Source: Balneolaceae bacterium
Lineage (GTDB): Bacteria > Bacteroidota > Rhodothermia > Balneolales > Balneolaceae
Assembly (NCBI GenBank): GCA_009711805.1
Contig: VEMX01000021.1
Location: 59,218 to 123,217, forward strand
Length of the DNA: 64,000 nucleotides
Direction of reading: 5' to 3'
In this document: piece by piece, positions 1 to 10,400 of the stretch
How the letters are laid out: every line of letters begins with the position of its first letter
Numbering within the stretch: the first letter of the stretch is position 1
Notes under the pieces: generated by a model
Database searches by the model: none
What the model was told of the DNA's origin: nothing
What the model saw: the letters and a program-made list of their open reading frames with translations, nothing else
Position numbers and translations under genes: made by a program

Positions 1-2958
1 GCTGTGGGCGACCGGGTTGAGGTTCAGACCATGTCGCTAACATTCCTGAGTACTTTCCCCCATCCGGGAATCAGCATTGAAAAAATGAATATGACAGGTA
101 CTACTCCCCAGGATACCTTGATTAGCCTGGATGAATTGGATATTGGGATAAAAGCTATTTCTTCTCTTTTCGGGGATGGGATTAGTTTTTCTGAAATACA
201 ATTAAACAACCCCAGGATTTGGTATGAAGTCTATGAAGACAGCACTACAAATGTAGACCCTTTGTTTTCCGGAGGCTCAGATTCTTCTTCAGGAGAGATG
301 GGAGTGAACATTCCATATTTCGAGATTAACAATGGAGATATTGCATACAGCGATGCTGTTGAGAATACGGAAGTGTACTTAAAAGATGTCAACGCAGACA
401 TTTCGCTACATTATGCCAAGTTGATTAAAAGTGAGGTAAACCTGCAGGCCGGTGCCTTGTATGCCAAGGCAGGCGGAAGTACCTACGTAAATGGTTTACC
501 GGTTGAATTGTCAGAGACATCCACTATCAACCTAAAAGAAGAAATGGTGAGTATGGATGAGGGCACATTTTCTATAAAAGGGCTCGCTTTAAACCTGTCA
601 GGGACATTCAGGGATTGGAGCACTTCGCCGGATGTAAGCCTGGTGTTTAATTCTTCCTCTAATAATTTTGGGGAACTGCTCCGGTTGGTGCCCGAAGAGT
701 TTGAGTCGCACGTCCAGGGATTGGAAACGCATGGCATCCTTACGTTAAAAGGTACGGTTCGTGGTTCACTAAAAGGTGAAGAGCTGCCTGCTTTCGATAT
801 GCTGTTGAAGGTAGAAGAGGGATACCTCAGGAACCCGAACCTCGAAGAACCCATCGAGAATATACAGGTAGAAGCAAAGTTGTCGAACGATGCTTTGGCT
901 GTGAATACTTTTAATGCAACGGCTGGAGATAACAGGATATCAGGCCATGGTGTTATTGAAAATCCGTTAGGGGATGAAGGAGATTTTGAGCTGGATATAG
1001 ATGGAGCCATCAACCTGGCTACGGTTGGCAGCTTTATTGATTTAACCACATTTGATATAGAGCAGATGAAGGGGCGTATGAGTTTGGATGCACAGGCATC
1101 AGGTAATACGGCAGAAATGAGCCAGGCTACATTTAGCGGAAGTGTGGTACTTCAGGATGGTACCCTTAAATATGCTGAGGTGCCGAAGGCTATCCATAAT
1201 ATCAATATAGATATTGAAGGAGACCAACAAGCAGCGCAGGTAAAAACAATGAAGTTACGGGCCGCCGGGAATACGTTTGATATAAACGGAAATGTATTCA
1301 ATCCCCTGGATAAGAATACACGAACTATAGACCTGGAAACCAATCTGAATTTTGATCTGGCTACCATCAAAGAGTTTTACCCCATTGATGAGGATACACT
1401 CAAAATGGCTGGTTTGTTGACGGCTCATGCCCGGCTTGAAGGAAAGGCCGAACAGATTGAGCAGGCAGTGCAGAGCGGAAGTGTGAACCTGGAGAATGGG
1501 TTGATCGACTACCAAAAAGCAGGTAAACCCCTTCGGGATATTTCCCTGGAGTCGGTATTGGAAGGCAATAAGATGACTATTGTACAGGCCGGATTCAAAA
1601 GCGGGGATAATGACCTGACCCTAAGCGGACTGATTACCGATTACCTGGATGATGACCGCAACATCAACCTGCAAATAAAGGGGCATGCCGAACTCTATGA
1701 ACTTACCGATTATTACAAGCTTGATGGCATTTCATCTCTTACCGGACAAGCCGACCTGGATTTAATAGCAGAAGGGCCGGCGAATACTCCTTCCGAGATA
1801 AGTTTTGATGGGAGTCTTGCGATCAAAGAAATGAATGCTGATGGAAGTTCTCTTCCTCAGCCAGTTGAAAATTTGAATGCCGAAATGGAGCTGAAACCGA
1901 CCACAATGACTCTGAAAAACCTGACCATGAAACTGGGTTCTTCCGATATATCATTAAACGGGTCACTTCAGGATTATATGGAGCTATTGAAAGAAGAATC
2001 TCAGCGAGGTACTACTCCGCAGCTAACCGGTACTTTCCAAAGCAATTATTTTAACCTGGATGAATTGATAGATTGGAGCGATACCACCGAGGCAGGAGAG
2101 GTGTTAATCCATTTGCCCGGGATCAACAGTATCCTTGAAGCTTCCATAGATAAGCTGGTGGTTACCGGGGTAGAAATGCGTAACCTAAAAGCCAGCGTGG
2201 GAACTACACCGGAGCAGATTAAACTGAATGAAGCTTCCATCCAGATGTTTGAAGGAACAGCAAGCGGAGCTTTTACATGGGATGTCCCGCGTCCCGACCG
2301 TACCTCAATTTCCTTTCAGGGCGCCTTGGATACGCTGAGGGCAGCGTCATTTTTCAGGGAATATGCCATTATGGGAGAGAAGAGTGCGTTTCACGAGTAT
2401 ATTTCGGGTTCATTCAGTACTCATGTTAACTACCATTCCGGGCTCAATAGCTATCTTAAGCCGTTGCTTGCTACATCCGATATGGAGGGGGATTTTTCGA
2501 TGAGCAAATCGCGGTTAAAGGGACATCCCGTACAGGATGCCATAGCTGAGTTTTTGAAAACCAAAGAGTTCCGAAATATGGTCCTCGATAAATGGGAAAC
2601 CAGCTTTGCCATGGACAGCAGCATACTGAAGGTGAATAATCTGCAATTAACCAGCGAAGATATTGGCTTGGAGCTCAATGGCTCGCAGCACCTGGTACAT
2701 GAGGAAGTTGATTATCAAGTGCAGTTATTGCTGCCTTCTCGCTTCAAAAAAGGGATTGCAGCTGTTATAACCCAACAGGCAGCAGATGCCCTTACGCAAG
2801 AAAATGGAACCGTCATGGTGCCGTTGCGGGTATCGGGTAAGCAGGATAATCTTTCTGTAAAACCAGACCAGGATGTTATAAAGCCCATAGTAAAAGATTA
2901 CCTGAAGAATAAAGCCGGTAATGTGTTAAAAAAGCTTTTTAAAGATGATGGAGAATAA
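1..2958 (+). CDS. AsmA-like protein, C-terminal part
   Basis: The reading frame is open from the first base of the window to TAA at 2956-2958 (985 codons). The true N-terminus, with the expected membrane anchor, lies off the left edge; the first GTG at base 4 is not a credible start. The protein is built of repeated beta-strand-rich segments of the AsmA/DUF748 type, and the last 250 residues (from about VLIHLPGINSILEASIDKL) match the AsmA C-terminal region style. Proteins of this family are inner-membrane-anchored periplasmic bridges linked to lipid or outer-membrane protein traffic. Family assignment comes from overall pattern, not a single motif. A terminator-like hairpin shared with the convergent kinase follows. 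Confidence 0.72.
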   Translation, partial: AVGDRVEVQTMSLTFLSTFPHPGISIEKMNMTGTTPQDTLISLDELDIGIKAISSLFGDGISFSEIQLNNPRIWYEVYEDSTTNVDPLFSGGSDSSSGEMGVNIPYFEINNGDIAYSDAVENTEVYLKDVNADISLHYAKLIKSEVNLQAGALYAKAGGSTYVNGLPVELSETSTINLKEEMVSMDEGTFSIKGLALNLSGTFRDWSTSPDVSLVFNSSSNNFGELLRLVPEEFESHVQGLETHGILTLKGTVRGSLKGEELPAFDMLLKVEEGYLRNPNLEEPIENIQVEAKLSNDALAVNTFNATAGDNRISGHGVIENPLGDEGDFELDIDGAINLATVGSFIDLTTFDIEQMKGRMSLDAQASGNTAEMSQATFSGSVVLQDGTLKYAEVPKAIHNINIDIEGDQQAAQVKTMKLRAAGNTFDINGNVFNPLDKNTRTIDLETNLNFDLATIKEFYPIDEDTLKMAGLLTAHARLEGKAEQIEQAVQSGSVNLENGLIDYQKAGKPLRDISLESVLEGNKMTIVQAGFKSGDNDLTLSGLITDYLDDDRNINLQIKGHAELYELTDYYKLDGISSLTGQADLDLIAEGPANTPSEISFDGSLAIKEMNADGSSLPQPVENLNAEMELKPTTMTLKNLTMKLGSSDISLNGSLQDYMELLKEESQRGTTPQLTGTFQSNYFNLDELIDWSDTTEAGEVLIHLPGINSILEASIDKLVVTGVEMRNLKASVGTTPEQIKLNEASIQMFEGTASGAFTWDVPRPDRTSISFQGALDTLRAASFFREYAIMGEKSAFHEYISGSFSTHVNYHSGLNSYLKPLLATSDMEGDFSMSKSRLKGHPVQDAIAEFLKTKEFRNMVLDKWETSFAMDSSILKVNNLQLTSEDIGLELNGSQHLVHEEVDYQVQLLLPSRFKKGIAAVITQQAADALTQENGTVMVPLRVSGKQDNLSVKPDQDVIKPIVKDYLKNKAGNVLKKLFKDDGE

Positions 2959-3031
2959 ATAAGATCCGATTTGCTAAGCAGTACTCTTTATCTTGAAGAG
3001 GGTTAAGCCGAATAATTTACCAAGAAAAGAA

Positions 3032-3060
3032 AGAGCCGCCTCTAAATCACGAGCGGCTCT
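3032..3060 (-). terminator. Intrinsic terminator between convergent genes
   Basis: Arms AGAGCCGC (3032-3039) and GCGGCTCT (3053-3060) form an 8-bp stem. Read on the minus strand the stem is followed by TTCTTTTC, a U-rich tail, so it best serves the minus-strand kinase ending at 3104. On the plus strand the tail is not U-rich. Confidence 0.65.
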
Positions 3061-3103
3061 TCGGAATCCATGCAAACTGCTTCACTTTTTTGCGATGGGC
3101 TTC

Positions 3104-6091
3104 CTAATATTCGGTATCCAGTGCGTTATGGGCGCCTTTTATGTTTTTCTTGTTAAACGAAATTGTCAGGGTGTATTCTTCTTCACAATGTACTTCCATT
3201 TCTCCCTGAAGTTGTCTCAGCAGAGCGTCCATTAGTTCTTTACGCAATGAAGAGACATCGTCTTTTTTCAGGCACAGGTATTTCAGTAACTGTTTACTAT
3301 TATCGAGTAGGTGAAACTGGATTTTATTATTGACTTCACGCAGGGTGAAATCGATGCAGGGGAGAAGGTCTCCGGCAGGATCGGTGCTTGTAGATTGCTC
3401 TATTAACTGATTGATAATTTCATTCAGCAGTAAGGCAGCAGGAATAGCCTGGTTCACATTCATGCTTACATCTTCAAGTTGGGTCTGAACAAATAATTCG
3501 ATCTTTGTTTGGTGAGGAGTAAGGTGTTTGCCGCAGATGATATCCTGAATGTATTCATCAAACTTCACATGCGAGAGGCTGTCATTCTTGTACAGCAGTT
3601 CATGAACTTTTGCAATGGTAGATATTCGCGATTGAGAAACATTAAGAAAATGCTGTGCCTTGGTCCCTGTTTCACTCATGGATTCCAATTCGAGCAGACC
3701 GGTTACAATGGCCAGGTTATTTTTTACTCTGTGGTGGACTTCATTTAGCAATACTCCCTTTTCAGCCAGTGATTGTTCAATAATCTTTCGGGCTTTTACC
3801 TGTTCGGTCACGTTTACGGCTTCAAAGAAAATACCATATACCTTTCCCTGATCATCAAACAAAGGCTTATAAACAAAATCGAGGTATAAGGTGACCTGCT
3901 TTCCTTTTCTATTGATGTAAACTTCTTTCTCTTTAAAGGTCATAGATTCGCCTTGTTCATAGACCTTTTGTAAGAGGGTAATTAAACCCTGTTCTTCAAG
4001 CTCGGGGTGTAGTTCAGCTACCTTTTTGCCTATTATGGTATCCAGCCCCACCAATTTTTTGTATGTGTTATTTACAAAACTGAATGTTAATTCTTTCCCT
4101 TTGAGCATGGCAATGGCAGAAGGTGCTTCCTCAAACATATCCTCCATATGAATGCGGGCTTTTTGTTCGGTTTGGAGGAGCTCGATAATCTGGTTTTCTA
4201 AATTTTTACGCTCTGTAATATCCATATACATGCCAAAGCTGGATATGATTTCACCCCGTTTTTCTACGGAGAGGGTATAGGAGGAAAGGCTGACAGCCTT
4301 TTCTTCGAGCTCTTTGGGAGCAATAACGGCATCAAGTTCATTCCCAATAAGTTCGGTTCGGTTATATCCAAAAATACGTTCAAAGCTTGGGTTTGCTTTT
4401 ATAACCTTCCCGCTTTTATCAATCTGTACAATACCGATGGGCGAATTCTGGAAAAGTTGATTCAGGAGTTGCTGGTTTTTACTGTTGTCAGCCTCCATTT
4501 TTTTGCGTTTAGTTATATCCAGGTGCGAACCGGCAATCTTGCGTGGTTCGCCGTGTTCATCGTGGTCGGCATATTTACCAATGGCTAGTATCCAGCGGTA
4601 GCTGCCATCTTTGGCACGAAGCCTGAATTCTGTCTCATACTGGTCTCTCTTATCGTGGTAACGCTGGAGTTCCTGCTCAGGTATATCATAATCATCGGGA
4701 TGAATAAGGGTATAAAAGAAATCCCGGTTGAATTTTATATCTTCTTCTTTATAACCCAGCATGGCAAACCATTTTTCATTGTAATACACATCGCCAGTCT
4801 GCAGATCCATTTCCCAAAGTCCAATATTTGAGCCGTTTACCGCAAGTTCGTTAAAATGTTTAGTTCTCTTGAGCTCCAGTTCTGTTTTCTTTTTATCAGA
4901 AATATCAGAGAAAGTCATTATGGTATGTGCCATTCCGTCTTCCTCAGGTACGACAACAGAATTCACCTTTACTCTGATTTTATCCCCTTGTTTGTGAATA
5001 AGGTCAACTTCTCCTGAAAAAGAACTTTTTTTGGCTCTTTGACTGAGCGCAGCCTGGTTTTCTTGAGTAGATTCGTCAATGATTAGCTTTCGATGTTTTC
5101 CTGCCAGTTCCTCAGTCGCATAGCCGAGAATATCACAAGCCGCCGGATTAGCCTCAATAATGAAGCCATCCGGGCAGCCTATGATTGTTCCTTCCAGGGT
5201 ATTATTGAACTGCATTCTATATTGCTGTTCTTTTCTCTCTAGCTCTCTCTTGGCTTGTATTCTCTCTGTTATATCTTTGAACGACCAGCTGCTGACTACG
5301 GCACCTCTTTCATTTCGATAGAGTGAAACACTTAACTCTACAGGTATCTGATTTCCTTTGGTATCAAATACATGGTGCTCGCCCAGGAAATTGCCGTGTT
5401 TATTAATAATTCTTTGTATCTCAATTAAAGAGTCTCCAACGTTCAAGAAACGGGAGAGATTACTGAAAGTGAGGTCATGAACCGAGGCTTTCAGCAGTTG
5501 GGTAGCAACAGAGTTTGCTTCCAGTATCCTGTTGTCTTCATCAGCCAGGAGTATACCGTACAGACTGTTTTCAAATTGATGTTCAAATTTTTGCCGGGTT
5601 TCTTTAGCAGACTTCTGATTGTTGACTACCGAAGTGACATCCTCGTGTATGAGTATGATTCCCTTTTCATCTGTAAGGGAATTAACCGTTGCCTTAAACC
5701 ATGCGGTATCCGTGGTTGTTTTTGCCGGATACTTGATTTCAAAAGTTTCTTTTTCACCATTTAGTACAGCTTTTAAGCCGATAAGGAACCGCAAGGCATA
5801 ATCCTGACCTTCCGATATGGGCTTCTGCAGCATCTTCAAATAATTTTGATGTAATAGCGGACGTGTCCACTTATCAGGTGTGCGTTCATTAAAAGATTTC
5901 CACTTCTTGTTGAATGCTACGATCATGCCTGTTTCATCGAGAATTGCAATGTGTGCATCCAGGGCATTTAATACATGCACGCTTATATTATCTAAATTAA
6001 CTGATGAAAATATTTGGTTTGCTTTAGTCATATTCCTCAAGAGTTCTCTTTTCTCTTTTCTCTCTTCTCTTTGTAATTTCTTCACCCTCAA
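3104..6091 (-). CDS. Multi-PAS sensor protein with HisKA_2 domain and decayed ATPase domain
   Basis: 995 residues without predicted membrane segments, so probably cytosolic. Six PAS/PAC-like units can be followed (about residues 36-160, 165-285, 290-405, 410-530, 540-630, 650-770), several ending in the typical DITERK or DITKRK PAC motif. A HisKA_2 dimerisation box follows (LNEVHHRVKNNLAIVTGLL), whose His would be the phospho-acceptor. The ATPase part is poor: the N-box appears as LLNEIINQLIEQ and no clear DxGxG G1 box is visible (DNSKQLLKY stands near its place). It may be a weak or inactive kinase, or signal through its partner. It follows the receiver-like gene at 6168-6566 by 76 bp and has its own copy of the 28-bp operator 39 bp upstream. 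Confidence 0.85.
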   Translation of the reverse strand: MRVKKLQREERKEKRELLRNMTKANQIFSSVNLDNISVHVLNALDAHIAILDETGMIVAFNKKWKSFNERTPDKWTRPLLHQNYLKMLQKPISEGQDYALRFLIGLKAVLNGEKETFEIKYPAKTTTDTAWFKATVNSLTDEKGIILIHEDVTSVVNNQKSAKETRQKFEHQFENSLYGILLADEDNRILEANSVATQLLKASVHDLTFSNLSRFLNVGDSLIEIQRIINKHGNFLGEHHVFDTKGNQIPVELSVSLYRNERGAVVSSWSFKDITERIQAKRELERKEQQYRMQFNNTLEGTIIGCPDGFIIEANPAACDILGYATEELAGKHRKLIIDESTQENQAALSQRAKKSSFSGEVDLIHKQGDKIRVKVNSVVVPEEDGMAHTIMTFSDISDKKKTELELKRTKHFNELAVNGSNIGLWEMDLQTGDVYYNEKWFAMLGYKEEDIKFNRDFFYTLIHPDDYDIPEQELQRYHDKRDQYETEFRLRAKDGSYRWILAIGKYADHDEHGEPRKIAGSHLDITKRKKMEADNSKNQQLLNQLFQNSPIGIVQIDKSGKVIKANPSFERIFGYNRTELIGNELDAVIAPKELEEKAVSLSSYTLSVEKRGEIISSFGMYMDITERKNLENQIIELLQTEQKARIHMEDMFEEAPSAIAMLKGKELTFSFVNNTYKKLVGLDTIIGKKVAELHPELEEQGLITLLQKVYEQGESMTFKEKEVYINRKGKQVTLYLDFVYKPLFDDQGKVYGIFFEAVNVTEQVKARKIIEQSLAEKGVLLNEVHHRVKNNLAIVTGLLELESMSETGTKAQHFLNVSQSRISTIAKVHELLYKNDSLSHVKFDEYIQDIICGKHLTPHQTKIELFVQTQLEDVSMNVNQAIPAALLLNEIINQLIEQSTSTDPAGDLLPCIDFTLREVNNKIQFHLLDNSKQLLKYLCLKKDDVSSLRKELMDALLRQLQGEMEVHCEEEYTLTISFNKKNIKGAHNALDTEY

Positions 6092-6129
6092 CTTAGCAGT
6101 TCAATGCTTGCCGGGTAACACGTGAAAAG

Positions 6130-6157
6130 CCTAATTTTGAATAGGTATATTTACCTA
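6130..6157. promoter_or_regulatory. Composite operator upstream of the multi-PAS kinase
   Basis: Read on the minus strand, this 28-bp site contains TAGGTAAA, ACCTAT, CAAAA and TAGG. It includes a perfect TAGGTA/TACCTA dyad (6142-6157). The same arrangement recurs at 6643-6670 upstream of the lone receiver-like gene, with 23 of 28 positions identical. A shorter relative (GCGTAGGTAAATATA) precedes the kinase starting at 10525. The conservation suggests a shared DNA-binding regulator, possibly the NarL-type regulator at 6769-7419 (inference). Confidence 0.5.
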
Positions 6158-6167
6158 AGGTTTCTCT

Positions 6168-6566
6168 TTAATCTCTGGTACCGGTAGATGAGCCAGACTT
6201 TTTTATTAGAGAATAAGTTGTGTCTATCAAGTCTGTTTGGGAGGGAGTTGTACTTAGTACTTCGTTTGCACCAGAATCGAGAAGAGGAGTCTTTAGTTTG
6301 GCTTCGGTGAACACATGAAGGGCCAGGATAGGAGAGGCTGGTGCTATAGCGCGTATTTTCCGTATTTGGCTGGGTGCACTACCGGGGGATGTATACAGAT
6401 CGATGATGATAAGGTGCGGTTGTAGCTTTTCAAATATGGTATCATTTTTTAGTATCTCATCCACATTGTGGAAATGAACGGCACAGCCAAACTCATCGAT
6501 CAGGGTTTCACTGATGATGGTATTTGTTTGATTTCGCTGTCCAATATATACAAATGAATATTCCAA
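6168..6566 (-). CDS. Stand-alone receiver-like domain protein
   Basis: 132 residues, the length of one response-regulator receiver domain with no output domain. A hydrophobic strand ending in Asp (LIIIDLYTSPGSAP) resembles the phospho-acceptor loop, and the alternating strand/helix pattern fits. The N-terminal acidic pair normally seen after strand 1 is replaced (VYIGQRNQ), so phosphorylation would be atypical. It is encoded just upstream of, and probably co-transcribed with, the multi-PAS protein at 3104-6091, and has its own copy of the operator at 6643-6670. Confidence 0.6.
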   Translation of the reverse strand: MEYSFVYIGQRNQTNTIISETLIDEFGCAVHFHNVDEILKNDTIFEKLQPHLIIIDLYTSPGSAPSQIRKIRAIAPASPILALHVFTEAKLKTPLLDSGANEVLSTTPSQTDLIDTTYSLIKKSGSSTGTRD

Positions 6567-6642
6567 AGCCCAGGGAGTGATGATATATAATACTTTATTG
6601 TAATCTACACGATACAGGGCAGGCTTATAATAGTTGGTTTCA

Positions 6643-6670
6643 CCTATTTTTGTATAGGTGATTTTACCTA
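6643..6670. promoter_or_regulatory. Composite operator upstream of the receiver-like gene
   Basis: Minus-strand reading shows TAGGTAAA, ACCTAT, CAAAA and TAGG in the same spacing as the site at 6130-6157. Nested within it, with one flanking base, is an 8-bp dyad TCACCTAT/ATAGGTGA (6640-6661). It lies 77 bp upstream of the start at 6566 and also downstream of the response regulator ending at 6769. Confidence 0.5.
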
Positions 6671-6768
6671 CGCAAAAGATGAAAAGAATTGGCTATAAGG
6701 AGCTAAAGGTTTAAAATGACATTTTAATGGATAAAAAAGATTGTGCGAGAAAAGCGATTTTGCTGGTT

Positions 6769-7419
6769 TTAGCTAAAGAGATTGTTCTTGAGGGCGTATT
6801 TAACAAGTCCGGCCGTATTTTTGGCTCCAATTTTTTGTAAAAGGTTTCTGCGGTGGGCATCTACCGTTCGCACGCTAATATATAGTTCATCGGCTATTTC
6901 CTGGTTGGTATGCTCTTCAACAATAAGTTTAAGAACCTCAAGCTCCCGATCAGTGATGTGTACATTCTGATTGTGTTTTGATTTAGAAACTTCCGGTTTA
7001 ACCAGCTCATGCAGAATAGACTGGGTAGCTTCATCACTAAAATAAAACTGATCTTCGTTAATAGTGTTCAGGGCATGAATCAATTCTTTTTTGCCGGTGC
7101 TTTTTAATACATATCCCGAGGCTCCGGCTTTAATCATGTTGCGGATGTGTTGGTCTTCATTCAGCATCGAGAGAGCCAGGATTTTTATATCGGGGTATTT
7201 CTCCTTTATTGTTTCGGTGGCTTCAATGCCATCCATTTTGGGCATGGTTATGTCCATGATAATGACATCAATCTCTTGTTTTTCACATTCTTCCAGAATT
7301 TGTATACCATTTTTTGCTTCGCATACAATCTTGTATCCAGGTTCTTCTTCAATAAGAGACATAATGCCATCCCGTACAATTTTGTGATCATCAACAATGG
7401 CAATTTTAATATTCGACAT
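6769..7419 (-). CDS. NarL/FixJ-family response regulator
   Basis: 216 residues. The receiver domain (1-125) has the acidic pair in AIVDDHKIV, phospho-acceptor Asp in VIIMDITMPKMDG (about residue 54) and the conserved Lys in GYVLKSTG. The C-terminal LuxR-type HTH (about 150-216) shows LTDRELEVLKLI and ISVRTVDAHRRNLLQKIG. The start lies one base from the stop of the upstream kinase gene (7421-10525), so the two are translationally coupled and form a cognate pair. It is the best candidate to bind the shared operators in this block (inference). Confidence 0.93.
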   Translation of the reverse strand: MSNIKIAIVDDHKIVRDGIMSLIEEEPGYKIVCEAKNGIQILEECEKQEIDVIIMDITMPKMDGIEATETIKEKYPDIKILALSMLNEDQHIRNMIKAGASGYVLKSTGKKELIHALNTINEDQFYFSDEATQSILHELVKPEVSKSKHNQNVHITDRELEVLKLIVEEHTNQEIADELYISVRTVDAHRRNLLQKIGAKNTAGLVKYALKNNLFS

Positions 7420-7420
7420 T

Positions 7421-10400
7421 TTATACTCCTGTTTTTTTCCCCATTGGGATTACGACATTAATAAAAGTCCCCTCTCCTTTTTTACTTTCAACATCAAGGG
7501 AGCCGCCCAGAGCCCCTGTTCTTGTTTTAATGGTCTGTAACCCCAAACCCGGCTCAAAGTCGGATGCTTCTTTATTGAAGCCAACCCCATTATCATCAAT
7601 AGTTAAGATCAAATCAAGGTCGTCTGTAATTATTTGTACATTTATGGTATCTGCCTCTGCATATTTAACGGCATTAGAAAGAGCTTCCTGCACAATACGG
7701 TACAGGTTAAGCTGCTGGTCTTTGGTTAATTTTTTATCATCAATATTTTGGAAATAAGTGAACTCAATGCCGGTATTTTTTTGATAGTTGTCTACCAGTG
7801 TTTCACAAGCCAGGGCCAATCCGTAGTCTTCAACAACCCGTGGAAGCAGGTTATGCGATATGGTACTGGTGTCTTCAATTGCATTGCGCAGGTAATTAAG
7901 CCCACTGTAAAACTGATACTTTTTTTTGTGGTTTAGCTGTTCCACGGCATCTTTCATGGCATTCAGGTTCATATTTGCTGCTGCAAGGTATTGCCCCAAA
8001 CCATCATGCAGTTCGCGGGCCATCCGTGAGCGTTCTTTATTTTCTCCTTCTATGAAAGAGGCAATAACGCGTTCTTCCGCCTTTTTTTGTTCCGTAATAT
8101 CATTGGCCAGGATCAGCCTGTAATTGTTCCCATAGTAGTTGATGGCAGAAGCTGAGATGCGAACATAAATAACCTCTCCCGATTTTTTCTGATGCTTCCA
8201 GATCTCTGCATCACTGTATTTCCTGGTTTCGGTGCGGATATTTTCTTTCACTTTTTCCCGTTCACTGGGGGGACGAATATCCAACAGGGTTAGTTCTTTA
8301 AACTCTTCACGGGAATAACCATAATGCTCAATAGCAGCCCGGTTTACTTCTACAAAGGAGAGATCTTCGGGATTATAAATCCACATGGGCAGTGGGTTTT
8401 GTTCAAACAATTCCCGGTATTTTTTTTCTGATTCGGCCAGCCTCCGTTCAGCTTTAACTTGTTCAGTAACATCTATGACGGTAGAAATCATAATGCTTTG
8501 ATCATACACCGGAATGTTTTTGGCATCGACATTTTTCTCTTCTCCATCCTGCGTTGTAATGGTAATTTCGTTCCAGGTCATCTGCTGAGGATCACCTCTC
8601 TGGATATCGCCCATAATTTGTTGGCGTATTTCAGTTCTGTAGTCCTCATCGGGGTATACACTTTCAAAAAAAGCATGGATATCGGTAAGCACTTCCCGGG
8701 GCCATCCATAGATCTCACAAAACTTTTTGTTCATAAATGTAACCTCCCCGGTGTTGGTTCGGTTCACGGCTACCCCTATGGGGAGTTCTTCAAGAGTAGT
8801 TTCAATAAATTCGGTGTGCTTTTTCAGCTGTTCTTCATATTTAACACGGTCTGTAATATCCTGTACAGTTCCTTCTATGCTGACGGGAGTTTGGTTTTCA
8901 TTATAAATCACCACTCCTATTTCATGTATATAAGCAATTGTGTTCGTTTTTTGTTTGATGATTCTATACTGAGTATTAATAAAACCGGTTCGCAGGGCTT
9001 CATCCAGGCCATTTAAAAACTTTGGCAGATCATCGGGGTGAATGATGGTTTTTAGTTTTTCAAAGGTTAGTTCCTCTGTGTATTTATCGATCTCCATAAT
9101 TCGATAGAGTCCATTAGATACTACCGTTTCATTGGTTTCCACATTTCGTTTCCAATGCCCTATATGAGTGAGCTTTTCGGCGTTTTGATACCGCTGGGTC
9201 AGTTCTTCAAGGGCTCGTTCTTTTTCTTTGATATCGGTGGTGTCAATGCCAATACCAAGGGTAAGTTCGTTCGTCACCTTTACGTTAGTCCAGGTGGTAT
9301 ATATGACTTCCCCCGAGCGGGTAGTCACATTAAAATCTTTCCATTCGGCTGAACTGTCCCGCATATGTTGCTTTAGTATATTTCGTTCTTTTTTATCCGG
9401 GAATATACTGGATAAGAGGTTTATCGAGTCGAGGTCATCATTGGTATATCCAACAACATTTTCAAAATGTCGGTTAACCCTGTATATCTTCCCATCTTCA
9501 TTAAACAGGTTGATGAAAACCGGAATATGATCGTATACGGTTTGGAGCTCGAGGCGATTTCTTTCATGTTTTTTTTCTCGTTCTTTCTCTTCCGTAATAT
9601 CGAACCCAATACCTATTTGTGTATCATCGCTGAGGATAATATTGGTCCACTGTTGAATTCGTTTATTGCCTTCTTTATTGGTTACTTTCAGTAGTTTCCA
9701 CTCGGTACTTCCGCTGTTCATAAATTCGACAGCCTGTTTTCTTATTTTTTCATCCGGATAGCAGGCCTTCATGATGTCGATATGCTGTACTTCTTCGTTC
9801 GACCATCCCAGCTTATTCTCGAACTGTTTATTTACTTTAAAAGAGTTCAACTCAGGATCATGAATGGTAATAATGACCGGGATATTCTGGAAGATTTTTT
9901 CAAATAATTCCTGTTCTTTTTTATAGGACTCTTCCATTTGTTTCTGTTCGGTAATATCGAACAGTATGCCCGAAAGGCTTTCTGGATTCCCCTGTTTATC
10001 TTTTAAAATCCGGCCTCTGCTCCAAATCCACCGGTAATCTCCCTCAGGGTCTATAATCCGGTATTTTATATTATACTTAGTATCATTTTCTATAGCAGCT
10101 TCAATTTGTTGGTCTACTCTTTTGGCATCCTCCGGGTGAATCTTCTGCATATAATGCTCATAGTCCCAAACCGAAGAACTGTCCAGGTCAAAAAAACGAT
10201 ACAGGTTTTCCGATCCAACCACTTCATTGGTGTCGAGGTGCATAGTCCAGGTAGCCATGGAAGCGGAGCTGAGGGCAAGATTGAGGGATTTCTTCTGCTT
10301 GTTGATATGGCGGTTGCTTAACTTTATCAGCATAAAGAGCAGTAAGCTGGTTACACTTACAAAAAAAATACCTTTAACGGATTGGAGAGTGTTGAGAAGT

